From positions 1-64,000 of the forward strand of contig JAEYJO010000047.1 in assembly GCA_023408815.1 (NCBI GenBank): DNA of 64,000 bases, given 5' to 3'. The first letter of the stretch is position 1. Each line of letters begins with the position of its first letter. This stretch comes from Bacillota bacterium. GTDB lineage: Bacteria > Bacillota > Clostridia > Lachnospirales > Lachnospiraceae. Shown here piece by piece: positions 35,628 to 45,900 of the stretch. Under the pieces are notes generated by a model. It had not been told where the DNA came from. It did no database searches and was given only the letters and a program-made list of their open reading frames with translations. The translations under genes were made by a program, and so were the position numbers.

Positions 35628-36482
35628 TCAATAGTTTGAAATCACTAGAGAAGATAATTTCTCTAATTCATAGGGCGGTATCCATAGCTCATAGTTCTCA
35701 CCATGCCAAGTAATACAAATAGCATAATAGGGTTTAAAGAAAATATAGCCCAACCCGTTTTCTATCATTTTGTATTTTTTGTATTCCCCCTTATTATATG
35801 GAATTTCTTTTTTCCAACGAGGAACAGAAATTTTTTTATTTATCCTTTTAATTCCAGTAAAGCAGTAAAGCGGTATCGACCATTCATCATATAGATTCGC
35901 CAAATGTAAGTTCCCTTGCCTCACATAAGCATAAAGCGGACAGTTATGATAGCTTATAAAACCCCGTTCGACCAAATCTGTCTTTTCAACTACTCTCATT
36001 TTGCCGTTTCTGATTTTATAATAGAACATTAGAACTTCCACTATTTCGGCATCTTCCGGTATATGAAGTACGTCAATTACATATTCAACAGTGCTTTGAA
36101 TGTAGTGTTCGCCAGAAATATATTCAGCACTCTTCTGAAATTTCTTTTTATTCTTATCCGCCAAATATAGTACAAAAGAGAGAAGAAGCGCCACTACCGC
36201 AATATAGAATAAAGCAGGAGCGTTAGAATAGACTTCTCTAAGCGAAACATCCACACTAATTATCGCACACAGAACAAAACAGCCTACCGCTAGTGAAAGG
36301 TATTCGATAACTACCATCCATGCTGGCAAGGACGTTTTTTTCGTAAGATCTTCCTTAATATCATTGCATTTTTGAAAAGCTTCCTTCAGAATTGGTTCAG
36401 AAGAATTACTGTGGAATATTTGACCATCCACACTTTCATTATGTTTGTCTTCTGTGATATTAATTCCAAATATATTCTTCAT
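35628..36482 (-). CDS. Two-helix membrane protein, possible immunity protein
   Basis: 284 residues, not recognised. Two membrane segments close together (about 56-78 and 88-108) separate a short N-terminal part from a soluble C-terminal domain of about 170 residues. It lies directly downstream, on the same strand, of a fragment resembling the C-terminal part of a polymorphic toxin (36659-36855). That position is the usual one for an immunity gene; two-helix membrane proteins are also common immunity proteins. The role is inference from context. Confidence 0.5.
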   Translation of the reverse strand: MKNIFGINITEDKHNESVDGQIFHSNSSEPILKEAFQKCNDIKEDLTKKTSLPAWMVVIEYLSLAVGCFVLCAIISVDVSLREVYSNAPALFYIAVVALLLSFVLYLADKNKKKFQKSAEYISGEHYIQSTVEYVIDVLHIPEDAEIVEVLMFYYKIRNGKMRVVEKTDLVERGFISYHNCPLYAYVRQGNLHLANLYDEWSIPLYCFTGIKRINKKISVPRWKKEIPYNKGEYKKYKMIENGLGYIFFKPYYAICITWHGENYELWIPPYELEKLSSLVISNY

Positions 36483-36970
36483 TTAATTTGTAATTTTCCC
36501 CTTCTTCTTTTGTTTTTCAACTGAATTTCTTTCGATTATTTACAATTTTAATTTATCTATGCACTCCATAATTTTTATTGTTAAATTTTAACATAGATAT
36601 TTACTTACTGCTATGTTTTCTTTTTCTCTGAAATTCCTGAATCTTATTGTGCTTTATATTATACCTTATAATCCTTCAATACTCCCCTATCTTTAGTAAG
36701 TGTATTCATGTTATATTTTCCACTTGCGAAATCGGATGCTTGATTGCCAGACATATCTGCTAAAGTTCCTGGATTTTCAACCACATTATATTTATAAGAA
36801 TGACTACCACAGACACTCCGAATAGTTATGTTTAAGTAGATTTTCTTCTCCTATATTATGAAAAAATCTTAATCAAGCTGTGTATTCCACAACTTTATTT
36901 TCTGTGTTTAAATCTTAGCACAAAACCGTTTTTACTTCTATATTTTCTTTTTTCTCTGATATTTCTGTTT
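36483..36970. other. AT-rich stretch between the membrane gene and IS110
   Basis: Contains the toxin-like fragment at 36659-36855. Sequence around 36601-36690 (TTCTTTTTCTCTGAAATTCCTG...) is a rough, diverged copy of that around 36940-37005 at the 3' end of the IS110 transposase, suggesting an older insertion or a duplicated end. No intact gene. Confidence 0.4.
36659..36855 (-). pseudogene. Polymorphic-toxin C-terminal fragment
   Basis: Reading the minus strand gives an open frame that ends in TAA at 36659-36661 and includes YNVVENPGTLADMSG and SDFASGKYNMNTLTKDR. Segments of this kind (ENPG.L..M.G..ASNF.SGKYN) are characteristic of the pre-toxin region of RHS/LXG-type polymorphic toxins. There is no start codon or upstream toxin body; IS110 lies just upstream. 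I read it as an orphan toxin end displaced by recombination or IS insertion. Confidence 0.55.
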
Positions 36971-38630
36971 TTATTGCTCTCTACCCCGTGCCTGATAATC
37001 CTCTGATACACGCCATTCCGTTTTATTCTTTAGCATTGCATATACGATATTTACAAGCCTTCTCGCGATACAGATTAAAACCTGCTTTTTATTCTTTCCT
37101 TCTTCCACACGTTTCGTGTAGTAATCCAAAAAGATAGGGCACCGGGGTGTTCCATGACGAGATACCTGAATCATCTGAATGGCCAGAAAAAAGAAGATTG
37201 CTTGCAGCCTTCGATTTCCCTGCTTTGGTGTCATATCTTTTCCTTTTCCGGCAGAGGAAAAATTGATAGGGGCTATCCCTGCAAACTTGGCTAATTTATT
37301 GGCATTAGGAAAACGATTAATATTTCCGATTTCTGATAACAGCTGTGCTGCGGTTATAGTTCCGATTCCCGGTATGATAGTGAGTGTACAGTCAAAAGTT
37401 GGAAGTAGTTCAGATACTGCTTTCTCTACTTCCTCTAACTGCTCCTTATAGTGACACAGGTCACGAACTAGACTTCTGGTAATGGTATCTCTGCTTTCCT
37501 GATAATTCCTTTTTATTGTTCCGTCTTTTTTTATTGAGGTAAGAATTAATTCCGCTCGTTTGACAGAACAGATATTATGACTGACAGGAATTAATTCATC
37601 TGCCAATTCCTTGGCTGTCTTATTTTTCAAATGCTCTGGGGATGGATATTTGTCCCAAAAGTATAATGCAGTTTTCCCATCGATTAAAGAAAAGAATTCT
37701 TTATAGCTTGGGTATGCTACGCATAGTTGTTCGTGGAGCTGATTCTTCAGCCGTATAATCTGCGTTCTGATATTATCCCTACGATTCATTAACTGGCTCA
37801 ATGTCCAGTAGGCATCATCGGGTACGGCATCCGGTAATCGGTCAAACATGTTAATCAGTACCAATGCAACTGCCTCTGCATCATAACTATCACTTTTTTG
37901 ATACATTGGTGTACTTTTTCTCTGTGCAAAAGACAGCGCTGTATTTACATCTTTTACAATACATCCTCGTTCTAACAACCACACTGCTAGTGTCCGTCCA
38001 TAACCGTATGCATTTTCCAATCCATAGACCGGAGTTAAATTCTCAGTACAATACCGACTCACTTTACGTATCAGTTTGGAGAATTCACTTGTTTTATTCT
38101 CGAAGGTAATTTCTCCGAGTTTTTCATTCCAGCAGTTTAAGATCACTGCTGTATGGGTCGCTTTATGTAGGTCAACTCCTACATAGATAAATTCTTCTTT
38201 ACGAAGCATTCTTAAATAATCATCCCTTTCTATTTTCCTGAAAAGCATCCACTTTGAAAACACCACTGGCAACCTTAACTGATAAGCGTTATCAGGAGAA
38301 TTACGCATTAAGCAACTCCGACCGCAAGGGTGGCTAAGCCTGTTTGATACCCTGAAAATGGAATCTTCAGTTTCTAAAAACCGTTTCCGGCTTTCGTGTG
38401 TGTGATGTTAACTCGTGTCAGAAAAAGATGCAAGTCATTTCGATATTTATTTATTAGATTTTTATGAAATATTGGGAATACCATAGACAGAAAAAAGAAC
38501 AGAGAAAAGGGATTACAGGAATTTATCAGTCCCCCCTAAAACCCCCCTGTTCGCCAATCTTACCATAGAACAAATTCCTTGTAAATCCCATGGTTCACCA
38601 TGAACTATGGGTAAACACTCGTTCCTGCTT
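36900..38630 (-). mobile_element. IS110-family insertion sequence (ends approximate)
   Basis: Defined by the transposase; IS110 elements have no clear terminal inverted repeats, so both ends are estimates. The non-coding part 5' of the transposase (38310 to about 38630) is long enough to encode the guide (bridge) RNA of the IS110 group. It contains a dyad near 38589-38613 (CCCAT-GTTCA / TGAAC-ATGGG). Confidence 0.45.
36971..38209 (-). CDS. IS110-family transposase
   Basis: About 412 residues from the ATG at 38209; the frame is open to 38308, which would add 33 residues unlike the family. The N-terminal RuvC-like DEDD domain shows YVGVDLHKATH (Asp), GLENAYGYGR (Glu) and DSYDAEAVAL (two Asp). 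The C-terminal Tnp_20 domain shows PGIGTITAAQLLSEIG and INFSSAGKGK with the catalytic Ser. The gene appears intact. It catalyses guide-RNA-directed DNA recombination of the element. Confidence 0.9.
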   Translation of the reverse strand: MLRKEEFIYVGVDLHKATHTAVILNCWNEKLGEITFENKTSEFSKLIRKVSRYCTENLTPVYGLENAYGYGRTLAVWLLERGCIVKDVNTALSFAQRKSTPMYQKSDSYDAEAVALVLINMFDRLPDAVPDDAYWTLSQLMNRRDNIRTQIIRLKNQLHEQLCVAYPSYKEFFSLIDGKTALYFWDKYPSPEHLKNKTAKELADELIPVSHNICSVKRAELILTSIKKDGTIKRNYQESRDTITRSLVRDLCHYKEQLEEVEKAVSELLPTFDCTLTIIPGIGTITAAQLLSEIGNINRFPNANKLAKFAGIAPINFSSAGKGKDMTPKQGNRRLQAIFFFLAIQMIQVSRHGTPRCPIFLDYYTKRVEEGKNKKQVLICIARRLVNIVYAMLKNKTEWRVSEDYQARGREQ

Positions 38631-39186
38631 TTTGACAAAAAATTCATTGAATTTCACATACTAAACCGACTTTATTTTTGGAGTCATTCAAATTTCTCTT
38701 GTACATTTTTACCCATGAACTTTTCGATGATTTTATCTTGGCAACAGAATTCACTTTTCTAAAAATTTATGATCCATCTTCCTATTTGTTTAGCCACGTC
38801 GGCGCGTGTGTTGCCCCTGTTTGCGATTATAATTGCAATCTGGCAGTGTGTAGCCTAAAAGGATATTTTAACCTTGTTGGGGAAATTCAAAAGATAGAAA
38901 AGATACTGAAAACTATGGGTTTTAAAGCCAAAATAATAGGGTCGAAAATAGTGCAGGTTAAAGGGCTTATGCCAAAAAGCTTGCATAAGCCTTCCAAACA
39001 CCCACCGGCAGAGCCGTTGGGGAAACGCTCTATGACATAACTTTTCCTGCCGCCTCCCCTCTTTTTATGCCAAATGTTTTATTTGTCTATTCTGCTTTAT
39101 TTTTTTACTGGTTTTTATGAGATTCTGTCAATGGATAATTCCTCAACTTTACGGTATCGTGTGTACTCAGAAAGGAGAGAAAGCCT
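38310..39186. other. Non-coding or decayed stretch upstream of IS110
   Basis: 877 nt without a convincing gene. It includes the IS110 leader with its probable guide RNA and, from about 38640 on, decayed coding-like sequence: the minus strand encodes a fragment ending IIEKFMGKNVQEKFE at about 38692 with an in-frame stop upstream. A plus-strand frame at 38678-39040 starts with TTG and lacks a ribosome binding site. I read this as eroded mobile-element DNA. Confidence 0.4.
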
Positions 39187-39477
39187 ATGATGAACACAGA
39201 TTTTTTCCAACTGCTTTATACCCATTTAGAAGAACGTACTTTTCAAAATGTATATGAGCAGCTTAAGGAAGACGAAGAGTATCAAGAAGCTACAAAAGCA
39301 GAACAGGTACTTTTTCAACAGTATGAGGAGTTAGGATTATCTGAAAAACAATGCCATATCATTGAGGAGTGGACAGATGCTATTCATGCAAAGAACGCCG
39401 CTTACTCCACGGTTATTTTTCGGATGGGAATGCAATGCTGTTTTTCCCTTCTGATACAACAAGCTGATTTGAAATAA
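39187..39477 (+). CDS. Small DUF6809-like protein
   Basis: 96 residues. Helical protein with EDEEYQEATKAEQVLFQQYEELGLSEKQ and a C-terminal HAKNAAYSTVIFRMGMQCCFSLL motif, resembling DUF6809 proteins often found in Clostridia mobile elements. AAAGGAG lies about 10 nt before the ATG. Function unknown. Convergent with the immunity gene. Confidence 0.6.
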   Translation: MMNTDFFQLLYTHLEERTFQNVYEQLKEDEEYQEATKAEQVLFQQYEELGLSEKQCHIIEEWTDAIHAKNAAYSTVIFRMGMQCCFSLLIQQADLK

Positions 39478-39485
39478 CAAATATA

Positions 39486-39530
39486 AAACGGAGATATTCT
39501 CCAACTTAATGCTGTGGAATATCTCCGTTT
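39486..39530. terminator. Bidirectional terminator between DUF6809 and immunity genes
   Basis: AAACGGAGATATTC (39486-39499) pairs exactly with GAATATCTCCGTTT (39517-39530). It lies between convergent stop codons. Its ACGGAGATAT...ATATCTCCGT stem closely resembles the terminator at 53451-53500 on the other side of the RHS locus. Confidence 0.7.
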
Positions 39531-39541
39531 AGTAAGTATCA

Positions 39542-39997
39542 TTACTTGGTTAAATTTTCTTTAATATATTCTTCAACCTTTTTATCCATATTTCTCCCAT
39601 CCTCGCAAGGCATATATCCTATAAGATTTCTGATTTTTTCTGGATAATCAAACTCAGAATATACATCATCAATTATTTCATACAAATGGTTTCTTTCGCA
39701 AGTATACGCAAAATAAATGATTGAAAATACCCACTTGCTATCTATCTCTTCATGAGTCTGTTCAGCTTCACTTTCTATTAACTTACAAAGCAATTCATCC
39801 ACTTCATTCTCATTTGCAATAGACAACTCTAAAACCGAGTCATATTGAACTGTGTCTTCAGTTAATATTTGCATGGCATAAGAAATAATATCACCTTCTG
39901 TAACCAAATTTCTGTTTAACCCATACTTCAGTTCTTGCCATGACCAGCTTGGTAATAATGTGCTAAGCTTTTCAAAACCTATAGTATAATTTAACAT
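39542..39997 (-). CDS. DUF2247-like immunity protein
   Basis: 151 residues, all-helical and acidic. LLPSWSWQELKYGLN at the start and YSEFDYPEKIRNLIGYMPCED near the end match DUF2247, a family found as predicted immunity proteins of polymorphic toxins. The ATG at 39997 shares its first base with the TGA stop of the giant RHS gene (TGATG), and AGGAGG, which encodes the last toxin residues, serves as its ribosome binding site. Translation is thus coupled to the toxin. An in-frame TTG one codon earlier is less likely. Confidence 0.75.
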   Translation of the reverse strand: MLNYTIGFEKLSTLLPSWSWQELKYGLNRNLVTEGDIISYAMQILTEDTVQYDSVLELSIANENEVDELLCKLIESEAEQTHEEIDSKWVFSIIYFAYTCERNHLYEIIDDVYSEFDYPEKIRNLIGYMPCEDGRNMDKKVEEYIKENLTK

Positions 39998-42900
39998 CAA
40001 TATCCTCCTCTCGGAACCACTTGATTTGCAAATCCTGTGTATATACCCCCTGGTATAAACCTTTGATGTGTTACTTGACCTAATGGATTTGAAACATATT
40101 CAAATATTCCATTAGTACTATTTAGTTGACCTGGTGTCTGCAATAATGTATATGGTCTTGTATCTCCGCCAGTAAAACTATATGCTCTTCCTCGAGCGAG
40201 TTGCTCTTGTGATAAATAGCTTGCAGCTCTATGCAGAGGATCATCCTTTAATGCACTTCCGATCCTATCTGCATGAAATACTTCGTCTGCTGCATATTGA
40301 GCTTTTAACCTTTCATATTGAGCGATATTTTGTGCATTAGAGCCACCCTTACTTCCAAATGTCCCCCGAATGCCATTCGCTAAGCTGCTTACCACCTTAC
40401 CCATTCCATAGAAGCCTGCACTACCTAAGCCGACCGTTACCATTCCTATCCCTACATCCTTGGCAAAGTCCAAAAGGTCGAAACCGCCCTTCTTACCTCT
40501 GTTCATTCCGGTCGTTCCACTAACGCGGGGCCTTTCTCCATACTGGTAACCATAAACACTGCCATACCCGATCCGGTTACTGCGCGGGCTTGGGGTACCG
40601 CATGCTGCCTTCGGGTCACGCATTCTCATATGGGGAGGGGCTCCTATCAATCCTGCGATTGCTCCATAGCCGCCTGCTCCTGGATTGCCACCATGTAACG
40701 AACCATAACCTGTGTCACGAGAATTCCATACGCCTAACAGATTCTGGATACCGGCTGTCGTACCTCCTGCTGCGGCCCCTCTTCCGAAGGAACTCCGTCC
40801 GCTTTTCAGCGGGGTATTGCCATAGATCTTGCCGCCGATCGCATTGGTCAGACCGCTTGCCAGGCTTTCCTTCCAGTCCACGTTCTCTCCATTTATCATC
40901 TGCTCCAGCGCGCTGCCTACCGTACCGGCTGCAAAGTCCGCCGCCAGGGAAAGGGCCTTTCCCGTCCCGGGAATCAGTCCCGCTCCAGTGGTTATTATTA
41001 CTCCTCTGACCGCTCCTACTACCGCTTCGTTTGCTGCTGCTCCGAAAGCCTTTCTCAGGCTGAATTGTCCTCCATCCTTTATCTGCGATAAGACCGAACC
41101 TGCAAATCCTGAAAATCCTCCAAAAGCAAATCCACCTCCAAGTCCGACCAGCGCCCTTGCAATTTCACCCGTAGGATCCACTTTGTTTACTGGATTGCTC
41201 CGGCAGTACGGATATCCGTTCAGTCCCTTTTTTACCGGGTCCATGGCCAGCATCCTGCCCTGACCGGAATCATAGAACCTCGCTTGGGCAAAGTATTTGT
41301 CGATGACCGGATCGTAATGGTAGTTGGTGAACCTCATACCATCTTCCACACCCGCAAGGTTCAGGTCGCCCTCTGCCGGCAGCCTTAAGTCTCCCCATGC
41401 GCCGCGTTTCGCATACCGCAAGGTATCTCCCTGAGCATTTGCTGCAAACAGCGGACTGCCCAGAAGGTCGGGTTGGAAAGAAACCTTTCCGAGGTCTGCC
41501 GAGGCGATATTCCCTCTGGCGGTCTTGCGTGACTCCGGAAGGAGCGATGCCTTCCGGCTCAGGCACTCATAACCCCGTCCATAGGTGGCCCTTGTCTCTC
41601 CGTAATCCTTTTCATAGGACATCAGTTCGTTGTTCACACCGCTTAAGTAGTCGGTCACATAACTGATTTCCCGTGTCTTGAAGGGCTGCAGACTATGTCC
41701 ATCCGCCTGCCCCGCATAATTGCGATAACCGGAAGGGCGGTTCTGCATCGTCTGTACATTTTTTATCCTCATGTACAACGCGTTGTAGCTATATTCTGTC
41801 TGCTCCCCGCTTTCCATGTTCCGTCCCAGGCTCATGTGCCCTGTGGCATCGTAGATGTATTTCTTGATCGGACTGCCGGCACAGCTTTCTTCGGTCAGGT
41901 TACCGCGCTTGTCGTATCCGTAGCTGTATGGAATGCCTTTTTCTGTTCTGGCAATAAGCTGGTTACATGCATTATACTGATACGAGGCATCCTCCCTGCC
42001 ATCGACCTTTCTGAAAATCCTATTGCCAAGGGCGTCATAGCCGTATGCTTCCGTAACCGGCCCCTCTTTATAGGTCAGAAGCTGGCCCAAAGCATCGTAG
42101 GTATAAGCCGAGCTGCCGGTAAGCTCTATGGAACTGCCTTTTCTGTCAGAGCTTACAATATTCCCTATTCTATCATAGGTGAAGCTGTTTTCCATAAAGG
42201 TACCGTCTTCCAGCTGGTATTTTACCTGCGCAGGCAGCCCCTTAGCGTTATAGGTATAAGCGGAGGCACTTCCCGGCTGACGTATAGAGAGAACATTTCC
42301 CATGGGATTATACTCATAGCTGGTTACCTGCTGTTCCGCATCCACTACTCTTGTCATCCGGTTGTTTTTATCATAAGTATAATTCACCACGCTGCCGTCC
42401 GGATAATCGATGGCAGTTATGTTTCCATTGGCGTCATAACCGTAGCCGGTGCTTCGTCCGTTGTGGTCGGTTACCTTCGCAAGCCTTCCTGTCCTGTCGT
42501 AATCCATGGTGACTGTGCCGTTCCAGTCCTTAAGCTCTACCAGCTCTCCTCTTTTGTTATAGCGGAAGCCTGCTTCCCTGCCATCGCTGTAGCGCATGCT
42601 TACGGGCTTGTTATTCAGATCATACCGTACCGTCGTCTCGTTCCTGTCTTCATCGAGAATCGAAACGATATTCCCGTTGCCGTCATAGGTATACGCCTTT
42701 TCATCGGACATGGGGTTGATTTCCCTCACAATCCGGCCTTTTTTGTCATACTGGTAGATCGTAGGGCATGTCTGCTCCTGCGACATGGATAAGCATTCCT
42801 TAATCTGGTTGTTCATCGCGTCATATTCGTAGACCACAGTGTTACCCAGAGGATCCATCAACTGCGTCAGGTTGCCGCACGCATCATATCGGTAGAGTGT

Positions 42901-45900
42901 AATCCCCCCATTCGCATCTGTTACCGTCGCTATTTCCCCATTAGCAGTATAGGTGAAGGAGGTCTTAGCACCCTCAGCGTCCGTTATGAAGATTACCTGT
43001 CCTAAGGAATCGTATTCATAAGAAATTACGTTACCAAGGGCATCTGTTTCTGTCAGCAGCTGTCCCAGCGCATCATATGTATATGCGGTCGCATTGCCTT
43101 CAGGGTCTTTCTCACGAAGCAGATTTCCCGACGGGGAGTATTCATATTCTGTAGTATTACCGCCTGCGTCCGTCTGTGTGAGCACTCTGCCCAGACTGTC
43201 ATAGGTATAGCTTAAGCTGTTTTCCAGAGCATCGGACATTTCAATCAGGCGATCCATAGAATCATAACGGTAGCTGGTCTGTGCACCCTCCTGGTCGGTA
43301 ACCTTTTCGATTCTTCCAGACTTTGTGTAGGCAAACGTCATGCTTCCGCCGTCCTGACCTGTCACTCCTGTCAGACGATTTATGGCATCATATTCATACA
43401 CCCATTTATTCCGGTTAGCATCGGTGTAAGAGGTCATATTTCCGCCCGCATCATATGAGAAGGAGCGTTTGTGGCCTTCTGCATCCACCGCTTCTGTCAG
43501 ACGGTCCAGCTTGTCATAGGAATAGGTTGTCACTCCTGAGAGCGAATCTACTTCCTTGATAAGATTTCCGTTTCCGTCGTATTCAAAAGCAGTCTTCCCT
43601 CCCTTGGCGTCAGTCACGGATTTCAGATTGCCTCTGACATCATACTCATAGGAGGTTTCATTTCCCAGAGGGTCCTTCACCTTAGTCACACGGTTGTTGG
43701 CATCGTATGCGTAGGAATACTCGTTGCCTTCGGCGTCCGTAATCCTGGTGCAATTGCCATTAGGATCGTATGCGTAGGATGTTTTGCTGCCATTAGGATC
43801 CGTTTCTTCGGTTAAGCGTCCGGACTTGTCATAGACATAGAGTTTTTTACTGCTCTCTTTATCGGAGAATTCCGTAACATTTCCGTCTCCGTCATACCGG
43901 ACCTTTTCCGAATGGCCCGCTGTGTCCTCTACGGTAATCAGTCTTCCAAGCTTATCATAGGTAAAACGAGTAATTCCCGCATCGGACCTGCTGCTGATCA
44001 GCCTGCTTTCGTTGTCATAGATATATTCTATGACCGCTCCGCTCTCATCGGTCTTCGTGAGCAGGTCGCCGTTCTGGTCATACGTATAGCTTACACTCTG
44101 TCCCAATGCATTGGTCACGCTGGTGATGCGTCCCATAACGTCATAGGTGTAGTTAGTCTGATAGTTAAGCGCATCGGTAACAGTCTTAACCTGCCCCATA
44201 GTATCATATGTATATTTTATCAGACCGCCTGCCGCATCCTTTACCTCGGTAAGCTGACCTGCCGCATCGAAGGAATAATTTGTCGTTCCTCCGTTTTTAT
44301 CCGTCCATGCCGTATTATTGCCCATAGCATCATAGACGTAGCTTTGGCTGTAACCCAGAGGGTCCGCTTCCCGGATGAGTTTTCCCCTTTTATCATAGTT
44401 GAATGTATATTCATTCCCCATGAAGTCCGTTGCCAGTGAGACTTGCCCCATCTCATTATATTCCAGACGCTGCTTGTTTCCCCTCCTATCGATAAGACCG
44501 GTGTTATTGCCGTTCATATCATAGTCAAATGCTACCGTTCCGTCCTCATCGACGATGCGAATCAGATTGCCTGCTCCGGAATACTGATAGGTAGTCGTAC
44601 TTTCAGTCGGTGAAATATAGGAAAGCAGCCTGCCGATGGCATCGTGGCTGTACCTGTAAATATTTCCTTCCGGGTCCTCAGCCTGTGCCAAATGATTATT
44701 GGCATCATAGGAACAGGTCCAGATGTTTCCATTCTTATCCATATAGGATATTAAGTTATCCACATCATCATAGAAATAAGAGCTTACATTTCCACGCCCA
44801 TCCTTCGCCGATATCAGGTTGTTCCTCATATCGTATTCGTAGAAGACTTCCGTACCATCACGATTTACCATTTTGACCGGATGATTTCTGTCGTTATAAA
44901 TAATGTGTTCTTCGGTCTCGTCGGGGTATACCACGTAATTCATGCGTCCTTTTTCATCATACGCCATTTTGGTCGAGTTGCCAAGTCCGTCAATTTGCTC
45001 AATTAACTGGCCTTTTTCGTTGTATTTGCTTTGCAGGTTTACTCCGCCCTGTTCTATACTCGTAACTTGGAACTCTTCGTCATAATGGTACTTTGTTGTA
45101 TTTCCGAGCTCATCCGTAAATGTGGTCACCCGACTAATTTCATCATATGCCGCATAACTATTTCCTCTGCCGGCTGTGCTCTGTGCTACCACTCTGTTCT
45201 GGATATCATACTGGTTAGCCAAGTGGCTTTGTCCGGAAAAATCTGTAATCTCCAGCAGGTTACCGGTATCATCATAGATGAAGGACATGCCGTTACCATC
45301 GGGATTGGATGCGGAAACCAGGTAATTATCTTGGTAGGAAAAGGAAACGGTATTTCCCATGGTATCCGTTACTTTTGAAATACGTCCCGCCGTATATTTA
45401 AGTGTCAAACTTGCATCGTGACTTCCTTCTATGCGAATGATCTGCCCATCTTTATCAGCTTGGAACCGGTAAGCAGTAAGACCGTTCGCTTCTATCCTGC
45501 TCAAGCATAGATTACTGTCAAAAATATATTCCATGTCATCGGCATCCTTAACAAAGTAAGATTGGTCCTCCCTTCTGCCCATGGTATAATCTGACTTTAT
45601 ACCCTCCGCAAGCTGAAAGCTTCCATTTTCCGTGTTTTTGCAGAATGCAACTACTTCATCATACGGTGTGCTGAAGTATGCATATTCTTCGTCCATATAA
45701 AGCAGGTAGTTCAGAGAATACGTCCATTTGTTTCCTAGCATTTCTGGGTATTCATCCCTTTGAGAATCGTACATCGCGGTAAAATGGAGTGCATCTTTTC
45801 CGTAATCCTCAAGATAAGTATAGCTCCACAGGAAGGAACCGGTCAGCGCATTTACAGGATCGAGGCCCATATGTGCCGTTTTCCCGTCAGGATAGGTTTT

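Noticed and set aside
38678..39040. 120-residue open frame on the plus strand
   Set aside because: It starts with TTG, has no ribosome binding site, no recognisable domain, and lies in decayed sequence; coding-like remnants are also seen on the opposite strand.
41695..42792. 365-residue open frame antisense to the RHS gene
   Set aside because: It is a shadow of the YD-repeat codon pattern; composition is unlike a real protein and there is no ribosome binding site.
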